Part shown: in pieces, positions 42,801-52,058 of the stretch
How positions within the stretch are numbered: position 1 is the first letter of the stretch
Layout of the letters: every line of letters begins with the position of its first letter
Assembly: GCF_021272185.1 (NCBI RefSeq)
Contig: NZ_JAJSEC010000001.1
Location: 310,001-374,000 of the forward strand
Source of the DNA: Roseivivax sp. GX 12232
GTDB taxonomy: Bacteria > Pseudomonadota > Alphaproteobacteria > Rhodobacterales > Rhodobacteraceae
DNA: 64,000 bases
Direction: 5' to 3'
Made by a program: the position numbers and the translations under genes
Notes under the pieces: generated by a model
Databases searched by the model: none
Told to the model about the DNA's origin: nothing
Seen by the model: the letters and a program-made list of their open reading frames with translations, nothing else

Positions 42801-42967
42801 TTGCGCCCGAACAGCATCGAAGATGCCGGGCGCGCGCCGGACCGGCCCCTTGGGCCGGCGCTCTTGTGGGCGGCGTGCTTCGCGTATCGTTCGTCCTGAC
42901 CTTGCTGCCATTAAGCGCACCGCTCAGAGGTCAGCAGCGCCGGCCCCCGGTCCGGCGCGCGCCCTCT
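42801..42967 (+). repeat. Dispersed structured repeat, copy R4 (167 bp)
   Basis: Full copy in R2 orientation. Inner hairpin stem is GCATC/GATGC, a compensated change against GCACC/GGTGC in R1-R3. It lies between the ccoP terminator and the ccoG promoter. Confidence 0.8.
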
Positions 42968-43251
42968 GGTGCGAGGGGTGATGGCGGTTTGGCGTGTTCG
43001 GACCGGTTGGGCCAAGGGCCATAGGGAGAGAGACTTGGCAGGTGTGGAATGACACGCGCTGAGGTGGCGCGCTCTAAGGTGCACGGTGCCCGCAGCTGAC
43101 GTTTCAATCTTGGAACGTCAGCCCTCTGTTGAGGTGACGGAGTCCGCGATGCTTGGGACCGGAAAACGATCGGCCAAACGGCGCGGCACACCCATGCAAG
43201 ACCGGCCTCCCCGTGGCGGCCGCCCCCGGCATTCCAAGCGCACACGCCCCC

Positions 43252-43284
43252 CGCAAACACAAGCGGCGGCCCGAAGACCGCCGC
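43252..43284 (-). terminator. Terminator of ccoNOQP
   Basis: On the minus strand a perfect 7-bp stem GCGGCGG (43278-43284 with 43263-43269) and 8-nt loop is followed by TTGTGTTTGC. It lies 54 nt after ccoP. Confidence 0.65.
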
Positions 43285-43337
43285 CCGCCACCGCCGCGCC
43301 TCGCGGCACGCGCGAACAGGACCGCGAGGCGGGGGTG

Positions 43338-44270
43338 TCAGCCGCCGTTCCCCTCCTCGGGAGCCGGGGCCTCGGAGCCGGCCGCACCCGCCGGTCCGAT
43401 CTCCTGCGCGGCCTCCTCCTCGCCGCCGCCGAGCTGGTGCACATAGGCCGCGAGCGCGCGCACCCCGTCTTCGCCGAGCCGGGCGCCCCAGGGCGGCATC
43501 ACGCCATAGGGCCCCTCGCTGATCAGCCGGGTCAGCGCCGCGTCGTCCGAGCCGTAAAGCCAGATCGCATCCGAAAGGTTCGGCGCGCCGATCTCGCGGT
43601 TGCCCTCGGCGGCCATGCCGTGACAGGCCGCGCAGTTCTCGGCGTAGAGCGCCCCGCCCGGCCCGGCGAGGGGATCCGCCCCGCCCGGCAGCGCCTGGAC
43701 GTGATCGACCAGCAGAGCGATCTCGGAGGCCTCCAGGATCCCGCCGAACCCGGGCATCTGGCTGAAGCGGCTTTGCGGGTCCTCCTCGCTGCGGATGCCG
43801 TGGCGGATCGAATAGGCGATCTCTTCGCGGCTGCCGCCCCAGAGCCAGTCGTCGTCGAGAAGGTTGGGGTAGCCCTCGGCCCCCGCCGCCCCGGCGCCAT
43901 GGCACTGCGAGCAGTTGTTGCGGAAGAGCGCGCCCCCGGCCTGCACCGCGAACCGGTGCAGCGCGGGATCCTCGGGCAGCGCGGCGAGCTCGGTCTCGAC
44001 CAGGGCCTGGCGCAGGTCCGCCTGGCTGTCGGCCACCGCGGCGATCTCGGCGGCGACCTCGGCGCGCTGGGACCAGCCCAGGAGCCCCGCGGTCGCGCGT
44101 TCGGCCAGCGGCCAGGCGGGGAAGAGGATCGTGTAGATCACCCCCCAGAGGATGGTGGCGTAGAAGGTCCAGAGCCACCAGCGCGGCAGCGGGTTGTTCA
44201 GCTCCTCGATGCCGTCCCAGCTGTGGCCGGTGGTCTCGACCTGGCGGGTCTTTGGTGTCTCTTGGGTCAT
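43338..44270 (-). CDS. ccoP: cbb3-type cytochrome c oxidase subunit III, dihaem CcoP
   Basis: 310 aa from ATG 44270. One membrane anchor near residues 32-52 (WWLWTFYATILWGVIY) precedes two c-type haem domains with CSQCH (about 122) and CAACH (about 212) motifs. Met ligands lie in QMPGF and VMPPWG. The Glu/Ala-rich C-terminal tail is unremarkable. It passes electrons from soluble cytochrome c to CcoO/CcoN. Overlaps ccoQ by 4 nt. Confidence 0.95.
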   Translation of the reverse strand: MTQETPKTRQVETTGHSWDGIEELNNPLPRWWLWTFYATILWGVIYTILFPAWPLAERATAGLLGWSQRAEVAAEIAAVADSQADLRQALVETELAALPEDPALHRFAVQAGGALFRNNCSQCHGAGAAGAEGYPNLLDDDWLWGGSREEIAYSIRHGIRSEEDPQSRFSQMPGFGGILEASEIALLVDHVQALPGGADPLAGPGGALYAENCAACHGMAAEGNREIGAPNLSDAIWLYGSDDAALTRLISEGPYGVMPPWGARLGEDGVRALAAYVHQLGGGEEEAAQEIGPAGAAGSEAPAPEEGNGG

Positions 44271-44506
44271 TGGCGGCTCTCCTCGGGGGCGCAGGTGCAG
44301 CCGGCGCAGGCCCGCCCGCAGCCCGCGCGGGGCCTCTCGGGCGCGGGCGGCGGGGCGTCGCGGAAGATCGAACGGGCGGCGTCGTCGTGCAGCGCCCGGC
44401 TGCCCGGGCGCCAGACCCAGAGGAAGGCGCCCAGGAAGAACAGGAAGAGCGCCAGAAGGGCCCAGCTGTCGGCGAAGGCGCGCAGGAGGGAATAGGTGTC
44501 TTGCAT
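44267..44506 (-). CDS. ccoQ: cbb3 oxidase subunit CcoQ with cysteine-rich tail
   Basis: 79 aa from ATG 44506. A single membrane helix at residues 14-32 (SWALLALFLFFLGAFLWVW) and the RPG/SIFRD segment are typical for CcoQ. Unusual is the C-terminus, where Cys63, 67, 70 and 72 form CGRACAGCTC. CcoQ protects the oxidase against oxygen damage in Rhodobacter. The tail could bind copper or a cluster, which is only an inference. Confidence 0.85.
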   Translation of the reverse strand: MQDTYSLLRAFADSWALLALFLFFLGAFLWVWRPGSRALHDDAARSIFRDAPPPAPERPRAGCGRACAGCTCAPEESRQ

Positions 44507-44517
44507 GGCCGGGCTCC

Positions 44518-45327
44518 TCAGCGGCTGGCCTCGGCCACGAAGGTCGAGAAATCGACCGTCGTGCCGAGCATCTGCAGGTAGGCAATCAGCGCATCCATCT
44601 CGGTCAGCGCGGGCTGTCCGTCGAAGTTGCGCACCTGGGCGCCGGGGTAGCGCTCCACGAGCCCGTCCCAGTCGCCGTAGGGATCGACCTGCACCCGGAA
44701 GTCGGCGGGCGCGGCCTGGATCATCTCCTCGGTGTAGGGCACGCCGACCAGCGCATGGGTCTGCAGAAGCTCGCGGATGTGCTCGGGGCCGATCTCGGCG
44801 CGGGCGAGGTAGTCGTATTTCGGCATGACGCTTTCGGGCACCACCGACTGGGGATCCTCGAAGTGGTCGACGTGCCATTCATCCGAATAGCGCCCGCCGA
44901 CCCGCGCCAGGTCCGGCCCGGTGCGCTTCGAGCCCCATTGGAACGGGTGGTCATACATGGATTCCGCCGCCAGGCTGTAGTGGCCGTAACGCTCCACCTC
45001 GTCGCGCATCGGGCGGATCATCTGGCTGTGGCAGGTGTAGCAGCCCTCGCGCAGGTAGATGTCGCGGCCCGCCAGTTCGAGCGGCGAATAGGGGCGCACG
45101 CCCTCGACCTCCTCGATGGTGTTCTCGAGCCAGAAAAGCGGCGCGATCTCGACGATGCCGCCGACGGTCACCACCAGGAAGGAGAAGACCAGGAGCAGCG
45201 TGGCGTTCTTCTCGAGAATGGCGTGCCGGTCGATCAGCCGGCGCTTGCGGGCGGGGCCCTCCGTGGCCTCGGGCTCGGGGCCGGGCGCGGCCTCAGCCGC
45301 CTGCGGGGTGTGGGTGTCTTGTGTCAT
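44518..45327 (-). CDS. ccoO: cbb3-type cytochrome c oxidase subunit II, monohaem CcoO
   Basis: 269 aa. A Glu/Pro-rich cytoplasmic extension of about 30 residues precedes the membrane anchor (about 42-62). The haem c motif CYTCH is near residue 97, and the Met ligand is in ESVMPKYD. It starts 6 nt after ccoN and is followed by ccoQ after 11 nt. Confidence 0.95.
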   Translation of the reverse strand: MTQDTHTPQAAEAAPGPEPEATEGPARKRRLIDRHAILEKNATLLLVFSFLVVTVGGIVEIAPLFWLENTIEEVEGVRPYSPLELAGRDIYLREGCYTCHSQMIRPMRDEVERYGHYSLAAESMYDHPFQWGSKRTGPDLARVGGRYSDEWHVDHFEDPQSVVPESVMPKYDYLARAEIGPEHIRELLQTHALVGVPYTEEMIQAAPADFRVQVDPYGDWDGLVERYPGAQVRNFDGQPALTEMDALIAYLQMLGTTVDFSTFVAEASR

Positions 45328-45333
45328 GGCAGG

Positions 45334-46926
45334 TTACTCCGCGGGAACGGGGGCGTTGACGGGACGGGCCTCGGGCGCGCGGATGGTCATCCACATGTTC
45401 CAGACCATGATCAGGGCGCCTGCGAGGTAGAGAACACCGCCCGTCGCGCGCACCACATACATCGGGAACTTGGCGGCCACAGTGTCGGCGAAGGAGTTCA
45501 CCAGGAAGCCCTGGTCGTCGACCTCGCGCCACATGAGCCCCTCCATGATCCCGGTGACCCACATCGAGGCGGCGTAGAGGACGATCCCCAGCGTCGCGAG
45601 CCAGAAGTGCCAGTTGATCGCGGCCATGGAATACATCCGCGCCCGGCCCCACAGCTTGGGCGTCAGGAAATAGAGGCAGGCGAAGGTGATCAGCCCGTTC
45701 CAGCCCAGCGCGCCCGAATGCACGTGGCCGATGGTCCAGTCGGTGTAATGCGACAGCGAGTTCACCGCCCGGATCGACATCATCGGGCCTTCGAAGGTCG
45801 ACATGCCGTAGAAGGCGAGGCTGGCCACGAACATCCGGATGATCGGGTCGGTGCGGATCTTGTCCCAGGCGCCCTCGAGGGTCATCAGCCCGTTGATCAT
45901 GCCGCCCCAGGAGGGCATCCAGAGGATCACCGAGAAGACCATGCCCAGCGTCGAGGCCCAATCGGGCAGCGCGGTGTAATGCAAGTGGTGCGGACCCGCC
46001 CAGATATAGAGGAAGATCAGCGCCCAGAAGTGGATGATCGACAGCTTGTAGCTGTAGATCGGCCGCCCGGCCTGCTTCGGGACGAAGTAATACATCATCC
46101 CCAGGAAGCCCGCGGTCAGGAAGAAGCCCACCGCGTTATGGCCGTACCACCACTGCGTCATGGCGTCCTGCACCCCGGCGAAGACCTGCACCGACTTGGA
46201 GCCGAAAAGCGAGACCGGCACCGAGAGGTTGTTGACCACATGCAGCATGGCCACGGTCACGATGAAGGACAGGAAGAACCAGTTGGCGACATAGATATGC
46301 GGCTCGCGGCGCTTGATCAGCGTGCCGAGGAAGACCGCCAGGTAAGCCAGCCAGACCAGCGTCAGCCAGATGTCCACGTACCATTCGGGCTCGGCGTATT
46401 CCTTCGACTGGGTCGCGCCCAGGAGGTAGCCGGTCGCCGCCATCACGATGAAGAGCTGGTAGCCCCAGAAGACGAACCACGCGAGGTTCCCGCCCCAGAG
46501 CCGCGCCGCCGAGGTGCGCTGCACCACGTAGAAGGAGGTGGCGATCAGCGCGTTGCCCCCGAAGGCGAAGATCACCGCCGAGGTGTGCAGGGGCCGCAGG
46601 CGGCCGAAGTTGGCATAGCCTTCGGACCAGTCGAAGTTGAGCCCGGGGAAGGCCAGCTGGAAGGCGATGAAGGTGCCCACGAGAAAGCCCGCGATGCCCC
46701 AGAAGGCGGTGGCGATCACGCCCGCGCGCACCACCCCGTCAAGGTAGCCCTGCGGTTCCGGCGCGCGGGGCTCGCCCAGGCGGCCGATCTCCCAGAGGCA
46801 GAGCCCGGCGGCGATCAGCATCACCAGGGCGGCGTGAAAGGTATAGGCGAGGTCGCGCCCGTAATCCGCCGCGATGGCGGCCAGGAGCGCGACGACGCCG
46901 AGGCAGAGTATTCTGATGATGGCCAT
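45334..46926 (-). CDS. ccoN: cbb3-type cytochrome c oxidase subunit I, CcoN
   Basis: 530 aa catalytic subunit with about 12-14 membrane helices, carrying haem b and the haem b3-CuB centre. Conserved segments include [16 protein letters not shown] with a haem His, [14 protein letters not shown] with the CuB-ligand His and active-site Tyr region, and [19 protein letters not shown] in the C-terminal half. Reduces oxygen with very high affinity. An FNR box lies 85-98 nt upstream. Confidence 0.96.
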   Translation of the reverse strand: MAIIRILCLGVVALLAAIAADYGRDLAYTFHAALVMLIAAGLCLWEIGRLGEPRAPEPQGYLDGVVRAGVIATAFWGIAGFLVGTFIAFQLAFPGLNFDWSEGYANFGRLRPLHTSAVIFAFGGNALIATSFYVVQRTSAARLWGGNLAWFVFWGYQLFIVMAATGYLLGATQSKEYAEPEWYVDIWLTLVWLAYLAVFLGTLIKRREPHIYVANWFFLSFIVTVAMLHVVNNLSVPVSLFGSKSVQVFAGVQDAMTQWWYGHNAVGFFLTAGFLGMMYYFVPKQAGRPIYSYKLSIIHFWALIFLYIWAGPHHLHYTALPDWASTLGMVFSVILWMPSWGGMINGLMTLEGAWDKIRTDPIIRMFVASLAFYGMSTFEGPMMSIRAVNSLSHYTDWTIGHVHSGALGWNGLITFACLYFLTPKLWGRARMYSMAAINWHFWLATLGIVLYAASMWVTGIMEGLMWREVDDQGFLVNSFADTVAAKFPMYVVRATGGVLYLAGALIMVWNMWMTIRAPEARPVNAPVPAE

Positions 46927-47010
46927 GCAGCCCCCGTTCGTCCGGCGCGCGCCGGCCCCATGCCGGCACGCTTCGCGGTCGAGCTATGGCGGCTCGCGCC
47001 CCGCGGCGCC

Positions 47011-47024
47011 TTGACCTGGATCAA
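47011..47024. promoter_or_regulatory. FNR box of ccoNOQP
   Basis: TTGACCTGGATCAA, identical to the ccoG box, lies between ccoN and the divergent usp gene, nearer to ccoN. Confidence 0.8.
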
Positions 47025-47044
47025 GGGAAATTCCCGCGACGGGT

Positions 47045-47058
47045 TTGATCCAGGTCAT
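47045..47058. promoter_or_regulatory. FNR box of the universal stress protein gene
   Basis: TTGATCCAGGTCAT, an FNR-type dyad 57 nt before the usp start. Two boxes 20 bp apart let FnrL control both directions. Confidence 0.7.
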
Positions 47059-47114
47059 GGCGGGCTCGGGCGGCGGCGGGCTCAGATGGAGACAGACCTT
47101 ACAGGAGAACAGCC

Positions 47115-47912
47115 ATGTCCCAGGGCACCCTCGTCACCGTCATCCCCGATCCCGAAAGCCTCGCGGTGCTGGAGCCCGCGATCGAGACCGCGCGGCGGCT
47201 CTCGCTGCATCTCGAGGTGATCTGCCTCGCCCCGGCGATCTTTCATCTCGCGCCAACCACCATGGCCGATGCCTTCATCCCGCCCGCGATCAACGAGACC
47301 TGCCGCGAGGATCTCGCCCAGCAGATCCGCGCCGCCGAGGCCCGCCTCGCGCGCGAGGAGCTGGAGTGGTCCGTCTCGGGCATCCTCAGCGGCTACGACG
47401 CGCTGGCCTACCAGTTGGTGCGGCGGCTGCGCTTTGCCGACCTCGCGCTTCTGCCGCGCAGCGGGCCCGCTCCGGGCGACCTCGCGCGGCTCTTCGAGGC
47501 GGTGCTCTACAATTCGCGGGTGCCGATCCTGCTGACCGACAGCGGGCTCGGCGCGCTCGACCGGGTGCTCGTGGCCTGGGACGACAGCGACGTGGCACTG
47601 GCGGCGGTGCGCGCGGCGGCGCCGCTTCTGGCGCTGGCCGGAGAGGTCGAGGTGGTCACCGTCGATCTGCCCGAGGCCGGGCAGGACCTCGCGCGGATGC
47701 TCTCGCGGCAGGGGCTGCGCCCGGTGCTGACGCCGCTGCCCAAGGGCGCGCACGGCATCGCCCGGACGCTGCTGGACCATGCGCGCGAGACCGGGGCCGA
47801 GGTGATCGTCGCGGGCGCCTATGGCCACGCGCGGCTGCGCGAGATGCTTCTGGGCGGGGTGACGCGCGACCTGATGAAGGGCGCCGTTCGGCCGCTGCTC
47901 CTGGCGCGGTAG
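47115..47912 (+). CDS. Universal stress protein, tandem Usp fold
   Basis: 265 aa with two Usp-like halves (about 1-140 and 150-265). The C-terminal half holds the ATP-binding pattern GAYGHARLREMLLGGVT. Upstream AGGAGAAC and an FNR box suggest expression under oxygen limitation. It sits in the conserved cco-usp-fnrL-hemN neighbourhood of Rhodobacterales. Specific role unknown. Confidence 0.85.
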   Translation: MSQGTLVTVIPDPESLAVLEPAIETARRLSLHLEVICLAPAIFHLAPTTMADAFIPPAINETCREDLAQQIRAAEARLAREELEWSVSGILSGYDALAYQLVRRLRFADLALLPRSGPAPGDLARLFEAVLYNSRVPILLTDSGLGALDRVLVAWDDSDVALAAVRAAAPLLALAGEVEVVTVDLPEAGQDLARMLSRQGLRPVLTPLPKGAHGIARTLLDHARETGAEVIVAGAYGHARLREMLLGGVTRDLMKGAVRPLLLAR

Positions 47913-48109
47913 TGCCGGAAGTTGGGTGCTGGTCGGTGCTCGGTCCGCAGGCCGGGCACCGCTGCAACGGGTCGCATAGCTCGGATGGTTGGGGAATGGG
48001 GCCCAAGCCCCCCCCCGGCCCGCCCCGCCGGTCTCTCTCAGAGGGTGGCGCGCTCGGCAGGGTCACCCACCGGGCGCACGGCACCCAGGCCCCCTGCCCG
48101 GCCCCTAAC

Positions 48110-48847
48110 TCAGGCGATCGGGCCGCCGTCGTCGTCCAGCACCTCGAGCGTGAGCTGCGCCACATCGGGCACCACCACCTGCCGGGCCGAGGGTGTCTCG
48201 ATCAGCCCCTCGCGGCGCAGCGCCGAGAACTGCCGGCTGGTGGTCTCGATGGTCAGGCCGAGATAATCGGCGATGGCCTCGCGCGAGAGCGGCAGATGCA
48301 GGACCACCGGGCCGTCGGTGATCTCCTGGCCCTCGGCGCTGGCCTCGCGGCGCACCAGGCTCAGGAGGAACTTCGCCACCCGCTCGCGCGCGGTCATCCG
48401 GCCCAAGAGCACCGACCAGTCCCGCGCGATCTCCAGCTCGTCGAGCGTCATGGTCAGAAGCCGCTGCGCCACGTTGGGCGAAGACCGCACGATCTTCTCG
48501 AAGGCCGGCCGCTCGAAGCGGCAGAGCGTCACGTCGCTGACCGCCTCGATGTCGAAGGAGGACCGCGCCCGCCCGGGCCGCCCGATGAAATCCGAGGGCA
48601 GCAGAAGCCCTACCATCTGCCGCCGCCCGTCCTCGAGCGTGCGGGACATGGTCGCGCAGCCCGCCACCACCGAGGAGACGTGATCGAAGGCGTCGCCCGC
48701 GGCCACGATGCTGCCGCCCTTGGGCACGCTGACGTAGCTCTTGATGCTTTCCAGCACCGCGAGATCATCGGCATCGGCCTCGGCGCAGACCGCCCGGTGA
48801 CGGATCGGGCAATCGGCGCAGGCCACCTTGGCGAGACGCATGTTCAT
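48110..48847 (-). CDS. fnrL: FNR-type oxygen-sensing transcription factor FnrL
   Basis: 245 aa of the CRP/FNR family. Four cysteines suited to bind a 4Fe-4S cluster are Cys10, Cys13, Cys21 and Cys109; Cys64 is extra. The cNMP-binding-like domain is about 25-140, and the C-terminal helix-turn-helix contains REAIADYLGLTIETTSRQ. The ATG 48847 has AGGGAGGG upstream. In low oxygen it should activate the cco operons, usp and hemN, all of which have matching boxes here. Confidence 0.93.
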   Translation of the reverse strand: MNMRLAKVACADCPIRHRAVCAEADADDLAVLESIKSYVSVPKGGSIVAAGDAFDHVSSVVAGCATMSRTLEDGRRQMVGLLLPSDFIGRPGRARSSFDIEAVSDVTLCRFERPAFEKIVRSSPNVAQRLLTMTLDELEIARDWSVLLGRMTARERVAKFLLSLVRREASAEGQEITDGPVVLHLPLSREAIADYLGLTIETTSRQFSALRREGLIETPSARQVVVPDVAQLTLEVLDDDGGPIA

Positions 48848-48868
48848 GGCCCTCCCTTACGACCAGCC

Positions 48869-48882
48869 TTGACCTGCATCAA
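48869..48882. promoter_or_regulatory. FNR box between fnrL and hemN
   Basis: TTGACCTGCATCAA, 21 nt upstream of fnrL and 34 nt before hemN. Its closeness to the fnrL start could allow autoregulation. Confidence 0.75.
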
Positions 48883-48916
48883 GGACGGAGCCGACGCCCC
48901 GGGGCAGGGTCGCGAC

Positions 48917-50263
48917 ATGACACAGGATCCGCTTTCCGCCGCCCTGCTCGACGCGCGCGTGCCGCGCTACACGAGCTATCCGCCCGCCGACCGTTTCACC
49001 ACGGCAGTCGGCGCCCCAGAGATGGCCCGCTGGATCGGCGCGATCCCGCCCGGCGCGCCGCTCTCGCTGTATCTGCATGTGCCGTTCTGCCGCAGGCTCT
49101 GCTGGTTCTGCGCCTGCCGCACCCAGGGCAGCCGCAGCGACGCGCCGCTCGACCGGTTCCTCGCCCATCTGCGCGAGGAGATCGGACTGGTGAGCTGGGC
49201 CCTGCCCGAGGGCGTCGCGGTGCGGCGGCTGCACCTGGGCGGCGGCACGCCCAGCATCCTGTCGCCCGGGCGCATCGACCGGCTGGCGGGCTGGCTGCGC
49301 GCCGCCTTCCTCTTCGAGACCGAGGCCGAGGTCTCGGTCGAGATCGATCCCTGCGACTGCGACGCGGCGCGGCTCGACGCGCTGATGCGGCTTGGGATGC
49401 GGCGGGCCTCGATCGGAGTGCAGGATTTCGACGCGCAGGTGCAGGCCACCATCGGGCGCCACCAGAGCGTGGCCGCGACCGCCGGGCTGGTCGCGGGGCT
49501 GCGCGCGCGCGGCATCGCCAGCGTGAACTTCGACCTGGTCTACGGGCTGCCGCATCAGACCCGCGCGAGCCTCGAGGCGACGCTCGACCGGGTGCTGGAG
49601 CTCGCACCGGACCGGCTGGCGCTTTACGGCTACGCCCATGTGCCCTGGATGGCCAAGCGCCAGCGGGTGATCCCCGAGGCGGCCCTGCCCGGCCCGGCCG
49701 ACCGGCTGGCGCTGGCCGGCGCGGCGCGGGCGCGGCTCGAGGCGGCGGGCTATGTCGCCGTGGGCATCGACCATTTTGCCCTGCCCTCGGACAGCATGGC
49801 CCGCGCCGCGCGGATCGGCACGCTCCGGCGCAACTTCCAGGGCTATACCACCGACGACGCCGACACGCTGATCGGGCTTGGCCCCTCGGCGATCTCCTCC
49901 TTCGCCGAGGGCATCGCCCAGAACGCCCCGGCCACCGGCGACTGGCAGACCGAGGTCGCGACGGGGCGCTTCGCCACCCGGCGCGGCCATGCGCTGAGCG
50001 CCGAGGACCGGCTGACCGCGGCGGTCATCGCCGCGCTGATGTGCCAGGGGGAAGCCGATCTTGAGGGGCTCGCGGCGCGCCACGGGGCCCCCGCCGCGCC
50101 GCTTCTGGCGCGGGCCGTTGCGGCGCTGACGGCGCTGCCGGGCATCGGGTCGCTCGAGGAGGGGCGACTCACCGCGCGCGATGCCTCCATGGTGCGGCTT
50201 CTCGCGGCGCGGCTCGATCCGGGCTTCCAGCCCCGGGGCGCGGCCTACAGCCAGGCCAGCTAG
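48917..50263 (+). CDS. hemN: Oxygen-independent coproporphyrinogen III oxidase HemN
   Basis: 448 aa radical SAM enzyme. The cluster motif CX3CX2CXC is Cys58, 62, 65 and 67 (FCRRLCWFCAC), and GGGTPS is the SAM-binding glycine motif. It decarboxylates two propionates of coproporphyrinogen III for haem synthesis when oxygen is scarce. The start ATG 48917 was chosen because the family begins at this point; sequence upstream is the FNR-box region. Confidence 0.94.
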   Translation: MTQDPLSAALLDARVPRYTSYPPADRFTTAVGAPEMARWIGAIPPGAPLSLYLHVPFCRRLCWFCACRTQGSRSDAPLDRFLAHLREEIGLVSWALPEGVAVRRLHLGGGTPSILSPGRIDRLAGWLRAAFLFETEAEVSVEIDPCDCDAARLDALMRLGMRRASIGVQDFDAQVQATIGRHQSVAATAGLVAGLRARGIASVNFDLVYGLPHQTRASLEATLDRVLELAPDRLALYGYAHVPWMAKRQRVIPEAALPGPADRLALAGAARARLEAAGYVAVGIDHFALPSDSMARAARIGTLRRNFQGYTTDDADTLIGLGPSAISSFAEGIAQNAPATGDWQTEVATGRFATRRGHALSAEDRLTAAVIAALMCQGEADLEGLAARHGAPAAPLLARAVAALTALPGIGSLEEGRLTARDASMVRLLAARLDPGFQPRGAAYSQAS

Positions 50264-51033
50264 AGCGGCCGGCCCTCCAGCCGGGCGATGGTGACGCCCT
50301 CGCCTTCCAGGAGCCCGCGCAGGTGGCGCGCCAGCGCCACCGCCTCGGGGCTGTCGCCATGCAGGCAGACGGTGTCGATTCGGCAGGGCAGATGGCTGCC
50401 CTCGGCGGTGATGATGGCGCCGGCCTTCAGCATCTCGAGGACCCGCCGGGCGGCGGTCTCGGGGTCGTGGATCACCGCGCCGGGCAGGCTGCGGTCGACC
50501 AGGGTGGCATCCTCGTTATAGGCGCGGTCGGCGAAGATCTCGCAGGCCGCGCGGCAGCCGAGCGCCCGGACCGCCGCTTCCTGGGCGGTGCCCGCCAGCA
50601 CCATGATCGTGATCTCGGGGGCGACGGAGAGCGCCGCCTCGTAGCAAGCCCGCGCCATCTCGGCATCCTCGGAGGCCATGTTGGCCAGCGCGCCGTGCAG
50701 CTTCAGATGCGCGACCTCGGCGCCCGCGGCCCGCGCCATGGCCTGGGCCGCGCCGAGCTGGTAGCGCACCAGGTTCGCCAGGCTCGCCTGCGGCAGATGC
50801 ATCCGCCGCCGCCCGAAGCCCTGCAGGTCGGGAAAGCCCGGATGGGCGCCGATGCCGACGCCCCTGCGCGCCGCCGCCGCCATGGCCCCGGCCATGGTGT
50901 CCCAGTCGCCAGCATGCATCCCGCAGGCGATATTGGCCGAGCTCACCACCTCCAGGAGGCCCGCGTCATCGGTCATCCGCCAGGGGCCGAAGCCCTCGCC
51001 CATGTCGGCGTTCAGATCCACGCTCAGGCCCAT
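50260..51033 (-). CDS. pxpA: 5-oxoprolinase subunit PxpA (LamB/YcsF family)
   Basis: 257 aa. The opening SVDLNADMGEGFGPW and IACGMHAGD are signature motifs of PxpA, and AHPGFPDLQGFGRR follows. With PxpB/PxpC it hydrolyses 5-oxo-L-proline to glutamate with ATP. Start ATG 51033 overlaps pxpC by 10 nt. The 3' end overlaps the convergent hemN end by 4 nt. Confidence 0.93.
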   Translation of the reverse strand: MGLSVDLNADMGEGFGPWRMTDDAGLLEVVSSANIACGMHAGDWDTMAGAMAAAARRGVGIGAHPGFPDLQGFGRRRMHLPQASLANLVRYQLGAAQAMARAAGAEVAHLKLHGALANMASEDAEMARACYEAALSVAPEITIMVLAGTAQEAAVRALGCRAACEIFADRAYNEDATLVDRSLPGAVIHDPETAARRVLEMLKAGAIITAEGSHLPCRIDTVCLHGDSPEAVALARHLRGLLEGEGVTIARLEGRPL

Positions 51034-52058
51034 TCGGCGCTCCGTTCCAGGTCGTCTCCGGCGGTCACGCCGCCGACAAGGTTGTAGGCCAGAAGATCGC
51101 GGATGTCTTCGGGCCGGCGGATGAGCCGGGAAATCCGCGCGCCCAGCCGCTTGCGCTCGGCCCGGGCGCGGGTCTCGGCGGCAAGCCCCTCCTCGAGCGT
51201 CAGGAAGCGGAAGCGCAGCTGCCCGTTCGGAGCGCATTGCGCGACCTTGGGCAGATCGGCGGGCAGGACCGCGCCGATCCTCGGGTAGCCGCCGGTGGTC
51301 TGGCATTCGCACATCAGCACGAAGGGCGTGCCGTCGCCGGTGATCTGGATGTCGCCCGGCACGATCACCTCGGAGAGGACCGAGAGCCCGGCGCTGCTGG
51401 CAAAGCCCGGACCCTCGGGCAGGAAGCGCACGCCCATGCGGTTGCCGCGGGCGTCGCGGGTGAAGGTGCTTTCCTCGAAGCGGGCGCGTTCTTCGGGGGT
51501 GAAGAACTCGGTCTGGAGGCTCGGCACGACGCGCACCTCGCCGCCCTCGAAGCGCGGCTCGGCGGCGATCTTGAAGCCGGTCGCTCCGGGGCGCGGGTCG
51601 GGGTTCAGCGCGAGCCGCTGCCCCGGCTCGATGCGCCCACCGATCCCGGCGGAGAGATGCGCCGAGCCCGCGCCGAGCCGCGGCGCGGCTGTGACGCCGC
51701 CGCCCAGGTGCAGGTAGCCGTAAGCCCCGGCCTCCATCGCGCCCAGCACCAGCCGCGCGCCTGCGGGCAGCAGGTGGCTGGCGTGCCAGGCGACCCGCGC
51801 GCCGTCGATGCTGGCGCGCATCGGCGCGCCGGTCAGGGCGATGCGCAGATCCTCGGTGGCCTCGAATTCGCCGCCCATGCCGGCCATCTCGAGCGCCAGC
51901 GTGCCCGCCCCCTGCCCCAGAAGCGCCCGCCCCTCGGAGAGCGCCAGGCTGTCGGCCGCGCCCCCGCGCGACAGCCCCTGCCGCAGGTAGCCTGGCCGCC
52001 CCTCGTCCTGGAGCGTCAGCCCGGGGCCCGCGCGATGCACGATCAGCTGCCCGCTCAT
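51024..52058 (-). CDS. pxpC: 5-oxoprolinase subunit PxpC (biotin-dependent carboxyltransferase-like)
   Basis: 344 aa. N-terminal GPGLTLQDEGRPGYLRQGL and the late CQTTGGYPRIG motif mark this subunit. The gene order here is pxpB-pxpC-pxpA in the direction of transcription. The start overlaps pxpB by 4 nt. Confidence 0.93.
   Translation of the reverse strand: MSGQLIVHRAGPGLTLQDEGRPGYLRQGLSRGGAADSLALSEGRALLGQGAGTLALEMAGMGGEFEATEDLRIALTGAPMRASIDGARVAWHASHLLPAGARLVLGAMEAGAYGYLHLGGGVTAAPRLGAGSAHLSAGIGGRIEPGQRLALNPDPRPGATGFKIAAEPRFEGGEVRVVPSLQTEFFTPEERARFEESTFTRDARGNRMGVRFLPEGPGFASSAGLSVLSEVIVPGDIQITGDGTPFVLMCECQTTGGYPRIGAVLPADLPKVAQCAPNGQLRFRFLTLEEGLAAETRARAERKRLGARISRLIRRPEDIRDLLAYNLVGGVTAGDDLERSAEWA

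Larger units (their letters stand above)
42548..43337. other. Intergenic region between ccoG and ccoP
   Basis: 790 bp with the ccoG FNR box (42601-42614), repeat R4 (42801-42967) and the ccoNOQP terminator (43252-43284). The segment 42970-43250 shows no convincing gene. Confidence 0.55.

Noticed and set aside
47045-48916. N-terminal extension of hemN by more than 600 codons
   Set aside because: It reads through the usp gene in another frame and through fnrL antisense; HemN's conserved N-terminus begins at 48917.
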